Shown here piece by piece: positions 44,729 through 53,578 of a stretch of DNA of 64,000 nucleotides. How positions within the stretch are numbered: the first letter of the stretch is position 1; each line of letters opens with the position of its first letter. The stretch covers positions 1 through 64,000 of the forward strand of contig CALJDU010000024.1 of assembly GCA_938024995.1 (NCBI GenBank), in the 5' to 3' direction. The position numbers and the translations under genes were made by a program. The notes under the pieces are model-generated. The model did not search any database, was not told where the DNA came from, and saw only the letters and a list, made by a program, of their open reading frames with translations. Source of the DNA: an uncultured bacterium (GTDB lineage Bacteria > Myxococcota_A > Polyangia > Polyangiales > Houyiibacteriaceae).

Positions 44729-45475
44729 TTGCCGTACCGCGTCCGGACAGCGCTCTCCTACGCGTTCTACGAGGAGGTCGGGGACAACCCGAAGCTCCGC
44801 TCCCCGTATGTCTGCGCGACCCGTGACCGCGACGCGCTCGCGTTTCTTCAGTGTCACTTCTCGAACTTCGATCATCTCCCAGAGCGCGCCGAGACCCTCA
44901 TCCGCGCGCGCGTCTCGGAGATCCTGACGCGCGCGCCGCATCGCTTCATGTCCGAGGTTCACGAGCTGCTGGTCAAGCTCGGCGCGCGCTCACAAGAGTG
45001 GAACGAGGGGACCGACGCGCTTCTGCTTCACGCGCACGGCGGTCAGCTCGAGATGTCGGCCGCGGGAAACACGCGCGTCTATCGCTTTCGAAACGGTCGC
45101 GTGAACACGCTCTTCGCGGGGCAGACCATCGTCGCGGCCGCGCTCCGGAAGCGGCTCGTTCGGGACCCTCGCGCGCTGCCTGATCACTACGAGCGCATCA
45201 TCGAGTTCGCGCTCGGTTTGAGCTTCTTCGAGGCGAACTCGTCGCTCACCGACAACATCGCGGGTCCCGTGCCGCTCGACGTCTCAACCGGCGATCGGCT
45301 CCTCGTGACGGTCCACCGCACGATCGCGTCCATGACCACGACGGATCTGGAGCGGGTCCTCGCGCTTGACCGCGAGCGAGCGGCGCAAACGCTCGTGAAG
45401 GAGAGCCGAGCGAGAGCCAAGGATACGTTCTGGCCGTTCGGGAGCGCCGTGGTCATCGACATCAAGTCGCTCTAG
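44729..45475 (+). CDS. PP2C-phosphatase-like protein (degenerate)
   Basis: 248 residues from TTG 44729, right after the NYN gene. The beta-strand pattern resembles a PP2C/PPM fold: LLLHAHGGQLEMSAAGNTRVYRFRNG, TGDRLLVTVHRTIASM and FWPFGSAVVIDI at the end (the usual DNxTxxxV strand). The metal-binding Asp residues of active PP2C (for example DGHGG, DG) are not present, so it may be a pseudophosphatase or binding protein. Low confidence in the family, fair in the gene. Confidence 0.55.
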   Translation: MPYRVRTALSYAFYEEVGDNPKLRSPYVCATRDRDALAFLQCHFSNFDHLPERAETLIRARVSEILTRAPHRFMSEVHELLVKLGARSQEWNEGTDALLLHAHGGQLEMSAAGNTRVYRFRNGRVNTLFAGQTIVAAALRKRLVRDPRALPDHYERIIEFALGLSFFEANSSLTDNIAGPVPLDVSTGDRLLVTVHRTIASMTTTDLERVLALDRERAAQTLVKESRARAKDTFWPFGSAVVIDIKSL

Positions 45476-45637
45476 AAAGAGATGGGCGTGATCCGGTATT
45501 GAGATGGGTTCAGCCCCGCCGTCCTCGAACCGAGGAATAGTCAAGCGATAGCGAGCGTGAGCGGATGGGCGGAGATGGGTCGACCCCGGCAGCGAAACTC
45601 GCCCACCTCTTTCGAACACGCTCTAACGCGGCGCGGG

Positions 45638-46147
45638 TTAGCGGCGCGAGTACTGGCAGAACGTGACGTCGTCATCGGTCGTGGCGACCTCGCGCTTCCG
45701 CTCTTCCCACTCGCTCCAGTCGACCTCCGGGAAGAACACGTCTCCGCCTTTGACCACGCGGTTGACCTTCGTCACGTAGAGCTGGGTCACGCGCGGGAGC
45801 GTGGCTTCGTAAATGCTCGCGCCGCCGATGATGAAGGGCGTGGGATCTTGGCCGCGCGCCGCTGCGATCGCGCGCTCGATCGATGAGAACATTCGGCAAC
45901 CCGGGATCTGCCTCGGCGCGCGGGAGATCACGAAGTTCGCGCGTCCGCCGAGCGGCTTGCCGATCGAGTCGTAGGTCTTGCGACCCATGATGATCACGTG
46001 GCCCATGGTGATGGACCGAAAGCGACGGAGGTCTTCTCGGATCCGCCACGGCAGGTCGCCGCCCTTGCCGATCACGCGCTGCTCGTTCATCGCGACGATC
46101 GCGGCGAGCGCTGGGCGGTTTTTTCTGTCGCGCACCGTCAAGGCCAT
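45638..46147 (-). CDS. folA: Dihydrofolate reductase
   Basis: 169 residues. DHFR motifs: AAIVAMNEQRVIGKGGDLPW, DLRRFRSITMGHVIIMGRKTYDSIG, VISRAP, GGASIYEATLP and GGDVFFPEVDW. Reduces dihydrofolate to tetrahydrofolate, which thymidylate synthase consumes. Last gene of the operon ABC-MCE-thyA-folA, about 65 bp after thyA. Confidence 0.97.
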   Translation of the reverse strand: MALTVRDRKNRPALAAIVAMNEQRVIGKGGDLPWRIREDLRRFRSITMGHVIIMGRKTYDSIGKPLGGRANFVISRAPRQIPGCRMFSSIERAIAAARGQDPTPFIIGGASIYEATLPRVTQLYVTKVNRVVKGGDVFFPEVDWSEWEERKREVATTDDDVTFCQYSRR

Positions 46148-46211
46148 CGCCGAAAGCTCTCCGCTACGCTCCGACCCCGTGACTCTGCGTCTGTGCGCGC
46201 ACTGTACTCAC

Positions 46212-47054
46212 TCACACCGACACCGCGGCCTTGATGTGGGGATGCGGGTCGTAGCCCTCGAGCCGGAAGTGCTCAAAACGAAAATCGAAGAGCGAGGTCA
46301 CGCTCTCGTCCAGATGCATCGTCGGGAGCGGGCGCGGCGCGCGGCTGAGCTGAAGCTCCGCTTGCTCGACGTGGTTGTTGTAGAGGTGCGCGTCCCCGAG
46401 CGTGTGCACAAAGTGTCCTGGCCGAAGCCCCGTCACCTGCGCGATCATCATCGTGAGCAAGGCGTAGCTCGCGATGTTGAACGGTACGCCCAAGAAGATG
46501 TCGCCGCTGCGTTGGTAGAGCTGGCAGCTGAGCGCGCCGTCATGCACGTAGAACTGAAAGAGCGTGTGGCACGGCGGGAGCGCGACCTGGTCGGCCTCGT
46601 TCGGGTTCCAGCCCGTCACGATGAGGCGCCGACTGTTCGGGTTGTCTTTGATCTGTGCGACGACATGCGCGAGCTGGTCAAAACCGTCGCGCTGGTAGGA
46701 CCCGTCTGGGTTCTTCGTCGCGCCGAAGTTGCGCCATTGGTGACCATAGATCGGGCCGAGATCCCCCGCCTCTCGACCGAAGCGCGCGGTCTGCTCGGCG
46801 GTCGCCCAATCGTCCCAGATCCGGACCTTGTGCTTCTTCAACGTGTCGACCTGCGTGTCTCCCGCGACGAACCACAACAGCTCGTGAAGAATGGACCGCA
46901 GGTGCACCTTCTTGGTCGTGACCAGGGGGAAGCCTTCGTTCAGATCGAAACGCATCTGGTAGCCAAAGACGCTTCGGGTCCCGGTCCCGGTGCGATCCCC
47001 TCGCGACGCGCCGCTCTCCAGCACCGTTCGAAGAAGCGTGAGGTAGGGCTGCAC
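46212..47054 (-). CDS. thyA: Thymidylate synthase
   Basis: 280 residues. ThyA landmarks: [54 protein letters not shown], active-site [12 protein letters not shown], and [19 protein letters not shown]. Makes dTMP. It starts 1 bp after the MCE stop, so it is coupled to the ABC-MCE genes, an unusual partner for ThyA. Confidence 0.98.
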   Translation of the reverse strand: MQPYLTLLRTVLESGASRGDRTGTGTRSVFGYQMRFDLNEGFPLVTTKKVHLRSILHELLWFVAGDTQVDTLKKHKVRIWDDWATAEQTARFGREAGDLGPIYGHQWRNFGATKNPDGSYQRDGFDQLAHVVAQIKDNPNSRRLIVTGWNPNEADQVALPPCHTLFQFYVHDGALSCQLYQRSGDIFLGVPFNIASYALLTMMIAQVTGLRPGHFVHTLGDAHLYNNHVEQAELQLSRAPRPLPTMHLDESVTSLFDFRFEHFRLEGYDPHPHIKAAVSV

Positions 47055-47055
47055 G

Positions 47056-48228
47056 CTACTCCTCGGTGACGTCGGTGCGCTCGACCGCTTCGTCTCGGCG
47101 AATCGAGTAACGAACCAAGGCGCGCAGGATGTCGTTGCGCTGAAGGTCGCCGACGAGCCGCTTCACATCTTCGTAGATAGACGGGTCAGCCAAGAGCCCC
47201 CCGATGGTCCCGCGACCTGCGCGCATCTCTGACGTGATGTGAGTGAGGTCGCCGCTCATCGAGGTGAGGTTCGCCAAGAGCTCGGTCGCCGAGTCTTCGT
47301 AGATGAGGTCGTGGATAGTGCCGTCGCCGGTCCGTACATCGCCGAGCACCGTCGCGAGCTCGCCGCTCACTCGCCCCACGTTCGCCATCGCGTCTGCTGC
47401 CTCGGGCCCGTACAAAATGCGGTGGGCGCTCCCGTCGCCGTTTCGCACCTCGTCGGTAATCGCGCGCGCGCTCCGGGCCGCGCGTGCGAACTCGGCGCTC
47501 GTCGTCCGGAGGTTCCGCAGCGTCGCGGTGATCTCATCCGCGGTCGTCGGGTCAGTCATCAAGCGCTGAATCGCGCCATCGCTCTGAGCCAGTGTATTGG
47601 TGATCTGCGCGAGGTTTCGCATGGTCGCCTTCACGTCGTTGCTGAGCGCTTGATCGCGAAACGGATCGGTCGCGAGGCGGACGTTGTCCATGGTGCGCTC
47701 GGCGTCATCGGCCATCGCAGCCGCGCGATCCATCAAGCCGCGCTCTGGGTTCACCGGGAGCGCCACCTCGTCGGGCCATGGCGGCAGCCCGCTATCACCC
47801 ACCGTGATGTTGAGGAGCTGGTCGCCAAGGAGCCCCTTGCTCGTGAGCTCGATCAAGCTCGGCTTGGGCGGCACCGGGAGGTCATCGGTCGCGGTCGGCC
47901 CCTCCCGCTGCTCAATATAGTTCGCGTAGGCGGCGGCCTGCTCAGGCGTCCCGCGGATGAGCCCAAGGACGTCATCGACCACGCGGAACTCCACGCGAAT
48001 GAGCCCGGTCTCCTCGAAGGTCACCTTGCGAACGGTGCCCACATCAAGTCCCGCGACCCGAACCGAGCTCCCTGGCCGCAGGCCGGCCACGTCATCGAAG
48101 ATCGCGTGGTAGGTGGTCTTCGATTTGAAGACGCCGCTCTTGTTTCCGACGATGAAGGAGACGACGCCGAAGAGCAGGAGCGCGACGACGACGAAGATGC
48201 CGACGCGAACGTTTGTCTTGCCCTCCAT
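47056..48228 (-). CDS. MCE (MlaD-type) substrate-binding protein
   Basis: 390 residues. One N-terminal membrane anchor ([22 protein letters not shown]), MCE/MlaD domain ([35 protein letters not shown]), then a long helical C-terminus. Lipid-transport component facing the periplasm. The start overlaps the ABC stop (TGATG). No MlaE-type permease gene lies next to it here, so the permease must be elsewhere or the operon is incomplete. Confidence 0.9.
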   Translation of the reverse strand: MEGKTNVRVGIFVVVALLLFGVVSFIVGNKSGVFKSKTTYHAIFDDVAGLRPGSSVRVAGLDVGTVRKVTFEETGLIRVEFRVVDDVLGLIRGTPEQAAAYANYIEQREGPTATDDLPVPPKPSLIELTSKGLLGDQLLNITVGDSGLPPWPDEVALPVNPERGLMDRAAAMADDAERTMDNVRLATDPFRDQALSNDVKATMRNLAQITNTLAQSDGAIQRLMTDPTTADEITATLRNLRTTSAEFARAARSARAITDEVRNGDGSAHRILYGPEAADAMANVGRVSGELATVLGDVRTGDGTIHDLIYEDSATELLANLTSMSGDLTHITSEMRAGRGTIGGLLADPSIYEDVKRLVGDLQRNDILRALVRYSIRRDEAVERTDVTEE

Positions 48229-49010
48229 CAGCCCGCGCTCGTCAGCATCGCGTTCACGTCGCTCAAGTCTTCCGCGTTCCCCTCAATGAAATCACGCACG
48301 AAGGGGTTGTCTGTTCGCCTGACCTCGTCCGGCGTTCCGCTGAACACGATGCCTCCTCCGTGGACCATCGCGATGCGATCGCTCACCGTGAACGCGCTCC
48401 CCATGTCGTGGGTGACCACAATGGAGGTGATGTTGAGGGAACTCTTCATATGCAAGATCAGCTCGTTGATACGCGCGATGTTGATGGGGTCGAGGCCAGT
48501 GGTCGGTTCGTCGTAGAGCAGGACGTCGGGGCGAATCGCGATGGCCCGGGCCAACCCGACGCGCTTCTTCATACCGCCAGAGAGATCCGCTGGCCACAGC
48601 TCTTCGCTGTCCGGGAGCCCGACATGCGCGAGCGACTCGTTGACCCGAACCCGGATCTGCTCTTCGGACATTTTTGTGTATTGCTGAGCGCCCCGTAGCC
48701 CATACGCGACGTTCTCGCCCACGTTCAGCGAATCGAAGAGCGCGGCGCCTTGAAAGAGCATCGCGATACGACGGCGGATCGGCGCGAAGTCCCGCTCGGG
48801 CAAGCCGGAGATCTGCTGCCCGTCAAAATGGATCGTCCCCTCGTCGACCGAGAGCAGCCCGATGAGCATCTTCAGCATGACGCTCTTACCCTGCCCCGAA
48901 CCGCCGATGATCGTGAGCGACTCGTTCTCGAACACATCGAGATCAAAGCTGCGGTAAACGACCTTGGGGCCGAACGCTTTCTTCACGCCTCGGAATTCGA
49001 TGAGCGCCAC
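48228..49010 (-). CDS. ABC transporter ATP-binding protein (MlaF-like)
   Basis: 260 residues. Walker A GGSGQGKSVMLKM, signature LSGGMKKRVGLARA, Walker B VLLYDEPTTGLDP, H-loop VVTHDM. Short loop inserts typical of MlaF/Ttg2A ATPases, which energise phospholipid transfer between membranes. First gene of the operon, overlapping the MCE gene. The short gap to the LysR gene (about 45 bp) is leftward on the same strand. Confidence 0.93.
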   Translation of the reverse strand: MALIEFRGVKKAFGPKVVYRSFDLDVFENESLTIIGGSGQGKSVMLKMLIGLLSVDEGTIHFDGQQISGLPERDFAPIRRRIAMLFQGAALFDSLNVGENVAYGLRGAQQYTKMSEEQIRVRVNESLAHVGLPDSEELWPADLSGGMKKRVGLARAIAIRPDVLLYDEPTTGLDPINIARINELILHMKSSLNITSIVVTHDMGSAFTVSDRIAMVHGGGIVFSGTPDEVRRTDNPFVRDFIEGNAEDLSDVNAMLTSAG

Positions 49011-49053
49011 GCGCGGAGTCTAACAGCGTTCCGCGGATCCATACGGCGTTGCG

Positions 49054-49914
49054 TCAGAGCACACGCGCGGCCTCTCGAATGTACTGAAACGTGGTGTCGG
49101 CGTGGCTGTTTACCCCAGGGAGCGGAGCGCGGCGGACCGCGAAGAGATTCGTCGTTCCAAGTACCGGAGACGCTGGGACCAATCCCTCGCCGTTCGCGAT
49201 GACGTCCGGGAGCACCGCGACGTAGCTCCCGGCCTTGCAAGCGTCGATCGCCACTTGCATCTGGTGAACGCGAAGGCCGACGCGACGCGGCCGATGCGAG
49301 GGCCAGAGATCGACGTCCCCGATGGGGGCGGCGAAGAGCGCGTCTTTGAGGGACGTCGCGCGCTTTGCTTTAAGCGAGTGGTCCGCGCGACAGTAAACGC
49401 GGTGAGAGAGCTCCGCGAGCAGCTCGCCTTGAAGGTCATCGTCGTACGACGCCCCTTCGCAAATCGCGATATCGACCTCGCCGCGCTTGAGCTGATCCCC
49501 AACCGCGGGCCACGAGCCAACGGCGACGAACGGGGTGAGGCCCGCGTGGTCTGACCGGAGCGCGTCGAGCGCGGGAATGATGAAGTGTCGCGCGAGCGGC
49601 CCAGACGCGGTGATCCGAACGTCGCCGACGTCGCGCTGCTTCGTGACGGCGTTCAGGCCTTCGTCGAGGAGCCGCATCGCGTCGCGAACCGAACCCAAGA
49701 GGACGCCGCCCGCCGCGTTGAGGACCAAGCCGCGACCCACGCGATCGAAGAGCGGGAGACCGACCTCTTCCTCAAGGAGACGAACGGTGCGCGAGAGCGC
49801 GGACGGACTCACATGCACGAGCTCCGACGCGGTCGGCAAATGCTCGGACTCCGCGACCGCGCGAAACGCGGGGAGCCAACTCCAAAACTGAGCCAGGCGA
49901 CGAGTCCGCTCCAT
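49054..49914 (-). CDS. LysR-family transcriptional regulator
   Basis: 286 residues. N-terminal winged HTH (FRAVAESEHLPTASELVHVSPSALSRTVRLLEEEVGLPLFDRVGRGLVL) and a substrate-binding-like domain (VGDVRITASGPLARHFIIPALD, AICEGASY). Its start ATG overlaps the stop of a 27-codon leader ORF (TGATG). It is divergent from the lipoprotein at 50135, whose promoter it might regulate. The effector is unknown. Confidence 0.93.
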   Translation of the reverse strand: MERTRRLAQFWSWLPAFRAVAESEHLPTASELVHVSPSALSRTVRLLEEEVGLPLFDRVGRGLVLNAAGGVLLGSVRDAMRLLDEGLNAVTKQRDVGDVRITASGPLARHFIIPALDALRSDHAGLTPFVAVGSWPAVGDQLKRGEVDIAICEGASYDDDLQGELLAELSHRVYCRADHSLKAKRATSLKDALFAAPIGDVDLWPSHRPRRVGLRVHQMQVAIDACKAGSYVAVLPDVIANGEGLVPASPVLGTTNLFAVRRAPLPGVNSHADTTFQYIREAARVL

Positions 49915-49997
49915 CAGCGCACCTTCTGCTTGTCGGTGACGAGCTGCTTGTTGGTGACGAGCTTCTCAGCGGTGACGAGGTCGATTGAGGGGCTCAC
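49914..49997 (-). CDS. 27-codon leader ORF coupled to the LysR gene
   Basis: GTG 49997 to TGA 49914-49916 codes for a basic peptide whose core repeats LVTxxK (VTAEKLVTNKQLVTDKQKVR). The repeats come from three GGTGACGAG copies spaced 18 bp apart (49935-49979). The stop overlaps the regulator's ATG as TGATG. It may serve translational coupling, or be a decayed N-terminal extension. Confidence 0.35.
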   Translation of the reverse strand: MSPSIDLVTAEKLVTNKQLVTDKQKVR

Positions 49998-50012
49998 CTG
50001 ACCATTCTAAAT

Positions 50013-50028
50013 TACGAAATGGTCCGTA
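50013..50028. promoter_or_regulatory. Possible LysR-type operator in the divergent promoter
   Basis: TACG and CGTA arms flank an 8-base spacer in an AT-rich patch between the LysR gene and the lipoprotein. LysR proteins commonly bind a dyad between divergent genes and regulate both. Short dyads occur by chance, so this is tentative. Confidence 0.3.
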
Positions 50029-50134
50029 TCAATACTTTCAACAAGAGAGACGAAACGAATTCCCTCGGACATCCGTAAGCACATCGAATCCGGCGGGGAG
50101 CCACCCGTCACAAAGACCCCAAGGAATGGACGTC

Positions 50135-51001
50135 ATGAAAAAGTTTGGACTGATTTCGCTTTGCCTCGCTCTGATGGGCCTCGCCGCGTGCGGTGAGGAT
50201 GCTGCCACAAGCGAGACTCTCTCGCTCAACCTCTCGAACCTCCCCAACCTCGGATCGGACTACGTCTACGAGGGCTGGATCATCGTGGACGACGAGCCGG
50301 TGACCACCGGTCGCTTCAGCATTGACGACGACGGAAACCTCTCGCCCGCGACCTCGGAGGTCGACTCGGCCCTGAGCGCCAACGCCTCCATGTTCGTCCT
50401 CACGATCGAGCCCGCGGTCGGCGATGACCCCGCGCCCGCCGATACCCATGTTCTCGCCGGCCCGATCGACGCCGACGGCAACGCGACCCTCACGGCCGAT
50501 CACCCGGCCGCGATGGGCACCGACTTCAGCGACGCGACGGGTGGCTTCATCCTCGCGACGCCGACCACGATGGCGGACATGGACGACAACGCGAACGGCA
50601 TCTGGTTCCTCGATCCCATGGCGGGCCCGGGCGCGACGCTCGACCTGCCCGAGCTCCCCGCGGGCTGGGTCTATGAGGGTTGGGTCGCCAGCGCCGATGG
50701 CCCCGTGTCGACGGGCACGTTCACCGCGGTCGACGCAGGGGACAGCGACTCCGCGGGCCCGACCGCCGGTCCGGACGGCGCGCCGCCCTTCCCTGGTCAG
50801 GACTTCATTGACCCCGCCGTCGACCTCACCGTGGGCTTCACCGCCGTCATCAGCGTCGAGCCCTCGCCCGACAACGACCCCGCGCCGTTCGTCCTCAAGC
50901 CGCTCGTCGGCGAGATCAGTGGCGACCTCGCCCCGACTGTACAGTCGATGAACAACAACGCCGCCGACACCATCGCGGCGGGCTCCCTCTCCTTCAACTG
51001 A
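50135..51001 (+). CDS. Lipoprotein with two repeated domains (RskA-like fold)
   Basis: 288 residues from ATG 50135 (AAGGA lies 8 bases upstream; an ATG at 50126 is too close). Lipobox LAAC (MKKFGLISLCLALMGLAAC). Two copies of a beta-sandwich unit: YVYEGWIIVDDEPVTTGRFS (about 42-61) and WVYEGWVASADGPVSTGTFT (about 178-198), resembling anti-sigma-K C-terminal-like domains. It ends 30 bp before a strong terminator. Possible target of the divergent LysR regulator. Surface exposed; function unknown. Confidence 0.8.
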   Translation: MKKFGLISLCLALMGLAACGEDAATSETLSLNLSNLPNLGSDYVYEGWIIVDDEPVTTGRFSIDDDGNLSPATSEVDSALSANASMFVLTIEPAVGDDPAPADTHVLAGPIDADGNATLTADHPAAMGTDFSDATGGFILATPTTMADMDDNANGIWFLDPMAGPGATLDLPELPAGWVYEGWVASADGPVSTGTFTAVDAGDSDSAGPTAGPDGAPPFPGQDFIDPAVDLTVGFTAVISVEPSPDNDPAPFVLKPLVGEISGDLAPTVQSMNNNAADTIAAGSLSFN

Positions 51002-51030
51002 TTCGCAAGATCCGTTTCATCTCACTCCTC

Positions 51031-51063
51031 GCGAGGCGCCCAATGGTGGGCGCCTCGCCTTTT
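51031..51063 (+). terminator. Strong factor-independent terminator
   Basis: A perfect 12-base stem (GCGAGGCGCCCA and TGGGCGCCTCGC) with an ATGG loop, followed by CTTTTT. It ends the lipoprotein transcript. Confidence 0.92.
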
Positions 51064-51091
51064 TAATTCTCTCCGCTTTTCGTTTCTCTAG

Positions 51092-51682
51092 CTAGATCGA
51101 TCCGTCGCGCGCGAGAAACGACGAGCCTTCGCGGACGTACTCTTCGACGCCCGCTTGGTAGTCCGCCCACGACGAGAACACCTCGACTGGCTCTCGGGTC
51201 GGGTCCTTCCACCACCAGTCGAACCCCGTCGTCGAGAACACGTCGGGCACCCAGTCCAAGCTCACCTTCGACTCGATCGAGAGCACGACGAAGTGTGAGC
51301 GTTCGGTGAGGCGATCCTCGTACGCCCGAGGTCCCTCTCCTTCGCGTCGATCGAAATCAAGCTCCGGCCACGCGTCTCCAGGTTGTCGATTCGCGCGCGC
51401 GAGGAACCCGACCTGGCTGATGTAGCGCGACGCGTGTTCTTTGAACCAGGCTTCCTCCAGCCACTCATCGCCGACATCCGGGAACGCGCTGGTGACGTCT
51501 TCCCCAGTGTGCCGCGCCCGAAGGACGCGCCCCTTGTTCAGCTCCAAGAGCGCGGCGAGCGCGAAGCTCCGCGTGGAGACGTAGTCGTTCGCCCCGCCCG
51601 CCGTCGTGTTGCGAACGCGCCAGAGCTGCCAAGTCGGCGTGACCCGACGAAGGACGGTGACCGAGGAGGTATCGCTAGACAT
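51092..51682 (-). CDS. Hypothetical protein (about 196 aa)
   Basis: No family recognised. Start ATG 51682 keeps the coding-like N-terminus (SSDTSSVTVLRRVTPTWQLW); an upstream Met adds only a low-quality stretch. The middle has a Trp/Glu-rich pattern (DVGDEWLEEAWFKEHASRYI) and an acidic C-terminus (WADYQAGVEEYV). No signal or membrane segment. It sits on the edge of the IS-bearing region. Confidence 0.55.
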   Translation of the reverse strand: MSSDTSSVTVLRRVTPTWQLWRVRNTTAGGANDYVSTRSFALAALLELNKGRVLRARHTGEDVTSAFPDVGDEWLEEAWFKEHASRYISQVGFLARANRQPGDAWPELDFDRREGEGPRAYEDRLTERSHFVVLSIESKVSLDWVPDVFSTTGFDWWWKDPTREPVEVFSSWADYQAGVEEYVREGSSFLARDGSI

Positions 51683-51698
51683 GCGGCACGTTGGAAGA

Positions 51699-51753
51699 GC
51701 CGTCCGCACATGTAAAGGAGTTCAGCTGTCGAGCCGCACGCGTTCCTGCGAGA
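51699..51753 (-). repeat. Diverged copy of the sigma-factor gene 3' end (copy A)
   Basis: 48 of 55 bases match 53873-53927, which cover the last codons of the ECF42 sigma gene and its 3' flank. Read leftward, copy A ends SQERVRLDS-stop against SQQRARLDR-stop. Upstream of it (to 51973) a frame is open but shows only this tail. It looks like the remnant of a paralogue. The rest of 51683-52049 holds no gene I can support. Confidence 0.6.
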
Positions 51754-51943
51754 CGACAGTGATGGAGCTCGTGAGCCGCAGGGATTCTGACGGCGCTGTG
51801 GACGCCGCGCACACTTGTGTCTTTCGTGCGCGTGAGTTCCAAAGAGGCGGGCGTGTTCTCGCGCTGGCGGAACGTGGCGCGTCGTGAGGCGGATCAGACA
51901 GTGATCTTGACGACGAGTTCCTCGAAAAGCGCCCGCGCGCCAT

Positions 51944-51969
51944 GCTCTCCTCATTCCCGTACCTAGTAC
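51944..51969 (+). repeat. Second copy of the IS left-flank sequence
   Basis: This stretch (GCTCTCCTCATTCCCGTACC then TAGTAC) repeats the DNA at 52033-52057, 89 bp to the right, that leads into the IS left end. Here the IS tip reads TA-CCTAG-TA, like a footprint of an excised element, or a solo remnant. Confidence 0.5.
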
Positions 51970-52050
51970 CCAATTACTTTTAGGCTCGGAAACGAAAGAG
52001 ATGAGAGGCGAAGCCGACCGTCTGCGGTTTCTGCTCTCCTATTCCCGTAC

Positions 52051-52377
52051 CTAGTGCTCCAGATCGGAAGTTCGTTCCGGGTTAGGCGCGAGCTCGGCGA
52101 GCACCCATGGAAACGACTCCGCAACGAGGTGGACGACGTCGTCAAGCAGACCGCGTAGCGGCGTCTTCTCCCACTTGCCGCGATGGTTCGCGATGTCGAC
52201 ACACCAGAGATGAACGGTGTCGCGTCGCACGCGGATGTGCTTGACCGGGTCGTCCTTCGGCCCTGACTCGACGATGACAGCCGCACCACGCTTGCGCGTG
52301 CGTAGATGATCGTGACCGAGGTCGTGGAGCAGGTCTTTGACCTGATCCGGATGATGGAAGTCGGCGTGGCGCGGCAT
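52051..52377 (-). CDS. Passenger protein of the IS630-type element
   Basis: 108 residues. No family recognised. Charged, His-rich N-terminus (MPRHADFHHPDQVKDLLHDL), then a compact body containing HLWCVDIANHRGKWEKT and VVHLVAESFPWV. Its stop (TAG) is inside the left terminal repeat, so it is part of the mobile unit. It lies 18 bp downstream of the transposase on the same strand and is probably co-transcribed. Role unknown; regulation of transposition or accessory function are guesses. Confidence 0.65.
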   Translation of the reverse strand: MPRHADFHHPDQVKDLLHDLGHDHLRTRKRGAAVIVESGPKDDPVKHIRVRRDTVHLWCVDIANHRGKWEKTPLRGLLDDVVHLVAESFPWVLAELAPNPERTSDLEH

Positions 52378-52395
52378 GGTCTTCGCCGCGCTCAG

Positions 52396-53496
52396 TCAAG
52401 CGGCGCGACGCTTGCGAGTCTTGCTCGCGGACGCCCGCCACGTCCAGCGAAACGGGTGTCGTTCGTGGCGGTTCCAAAAGCGTATGAATGCCTCGACGGT
52501 GAGCTTCTGTCGCTGAGGGTGATCGAAATCGCCGTTGCGCAGAATACGGCGCTGCAAGATGGAGAACCAGATCTCGATCTGGTTCATCCACGACGCATGC
52601 GTCGGCGTGTAGACGAAGCGAAACCGGCCACCATGCCGCTCGTTGAACTTCGTCCATCGTCGGACCGGGCCATCGTAGTGTGCGGTCAAGTTGTCCCAGA
52701 TCACGATGACTCTCCGGCCGCGATAGTGACGCGCGAGCTGTTCCATGAAAGAGACGGTTGCCTCCGCGGTTCGCCGAGGAACCACTCGACCGAAGACGCT
52801 GCCTGTCTTCACATTGAACGCCGCCAGCAGCACGTGCGTACCGTGGCGCTTGTACTCGTATTCGCGGCGAACAACGCCGCGTGGACCGATCCGCGTGGGG
52901 TACTTGCGCTCAAGCACCTGCATTGGTTTCTCGTCGACGCACACGACGACCGCGTCCTTCGGCGGGTTGAGATAGAGGTCGCAGATCATCTCCGCCTTCT
53001 CGGCGAAGTTGGGGTCGCGACTCTTGAGCCACTGCTTGATGCGATGCGGACGGATGGACTCGAAACGAAGGATTCGGCCCACCTCGCTAACGCTGAGTCT
53101 ATGTCCGGTCCGCAGGTAGAACGCGTCCGCCAGGGAAGCGTACGTCCAGATCTCGCGAAACGGCGTGGTGACTCCATCGGGGCGCTCGCAAGCGAGCTGA
53201 ACCAACTCGCATCGAAGCGCGACGCTCGTGCGACTCGGTCGCCCGCTCCGCGGCGCGTCGTAGAGCGACGCCACTCTGGGGTCGGCCGCAAATCGAGCTT
53301 TCCACTTCCGAACCGTCCGAGGACAGCACCGAACCTCGCGCGCGATGGCGCTCGTCCCGAGGCCCTTAGCCGCGAGCAAGATGATCGTCGCGCGCTGCAC
53401 AACGACGAACGATGCGCGACGTCGCCGCGTCAAGACGCGAAGCTGACCACGAACGCCGCGTCGAACATGGAGCGCCTTCGCAGATGGTCCAGGCAT
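52396..53496 (-). CDS. IS630-family DDE transposase
   Basis: 366 residues. N-terminal HTH (LLAAKGLGTSAIAREVRCCPRTVRKWKARF), then catalytic Asp in VVCVDEKP, second Asp in IWDNLTAHYDG and Glu in WMNQIEIWFSILQ, the DDE layout of IS630/Tc1-mariner enzymes. YTPTHASW precedes the last motif as usual. Intact, so the element may still move. Confidence 0.95.
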   Translation of the reverse strand: MPGPSAKALHVRRGVRGQLRVLTRRRRASFVVVQRATIILLAAKGLGTSAIAREVRCCPRTVRKWKARFAADPRVASLYDAPRSGRPSRTSVALRCELVQLACERPDGVTTPFREIWTYASLADAFYLRTGHRLSVSEVGRILRFESIRPHRIKQWLKSRDPNFAEKAEMICDLYLNPPKDAVVVCVDEKPMQVLERKYPTRIGPRGVVRREYEYKRHGTHVLLAAFNVKTGSVFGRVVPRRTAEATVSFMEQLARHYRGRRVIVIWDNLTAHYDGPVRRWTKFNERHGGRFRFVYTPTHASWMNQIEIWFSILQRRILRNGDFDHPQRQKLTVEAFIRFWNRHERHPFRWTWRASASKTRKRRAA

Positions 53497-53578
53497 CGGC
53501 GATTCGACGATCGTCGTCTCGCGAATATTTTAAGGCGCGTGAACAACCCGTATCGAACTTCCGGTCTGTGGCACTAGG

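Larger units (their letters stand above)
52050..53578. mobile_element. IS630-family insertion sequence with passenger ORF
   Basis: 1,529 bp between TA dinucleotides (TSD TA at 52048-52049 and 53579-53580). The ends are CCTAGTGC and GCACTAGG. The terminal inverted repeats (52050-52083 and 53545-53578) match at 29 of 34 bases. Contains a DDE transposase and a 108-codon second ORF, both leftward. The insertion split an inverted-repeat site (TTCCCG at left, CGGGAA at right). The element appears complete, with an intact transposase. Confidence 0.88.
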
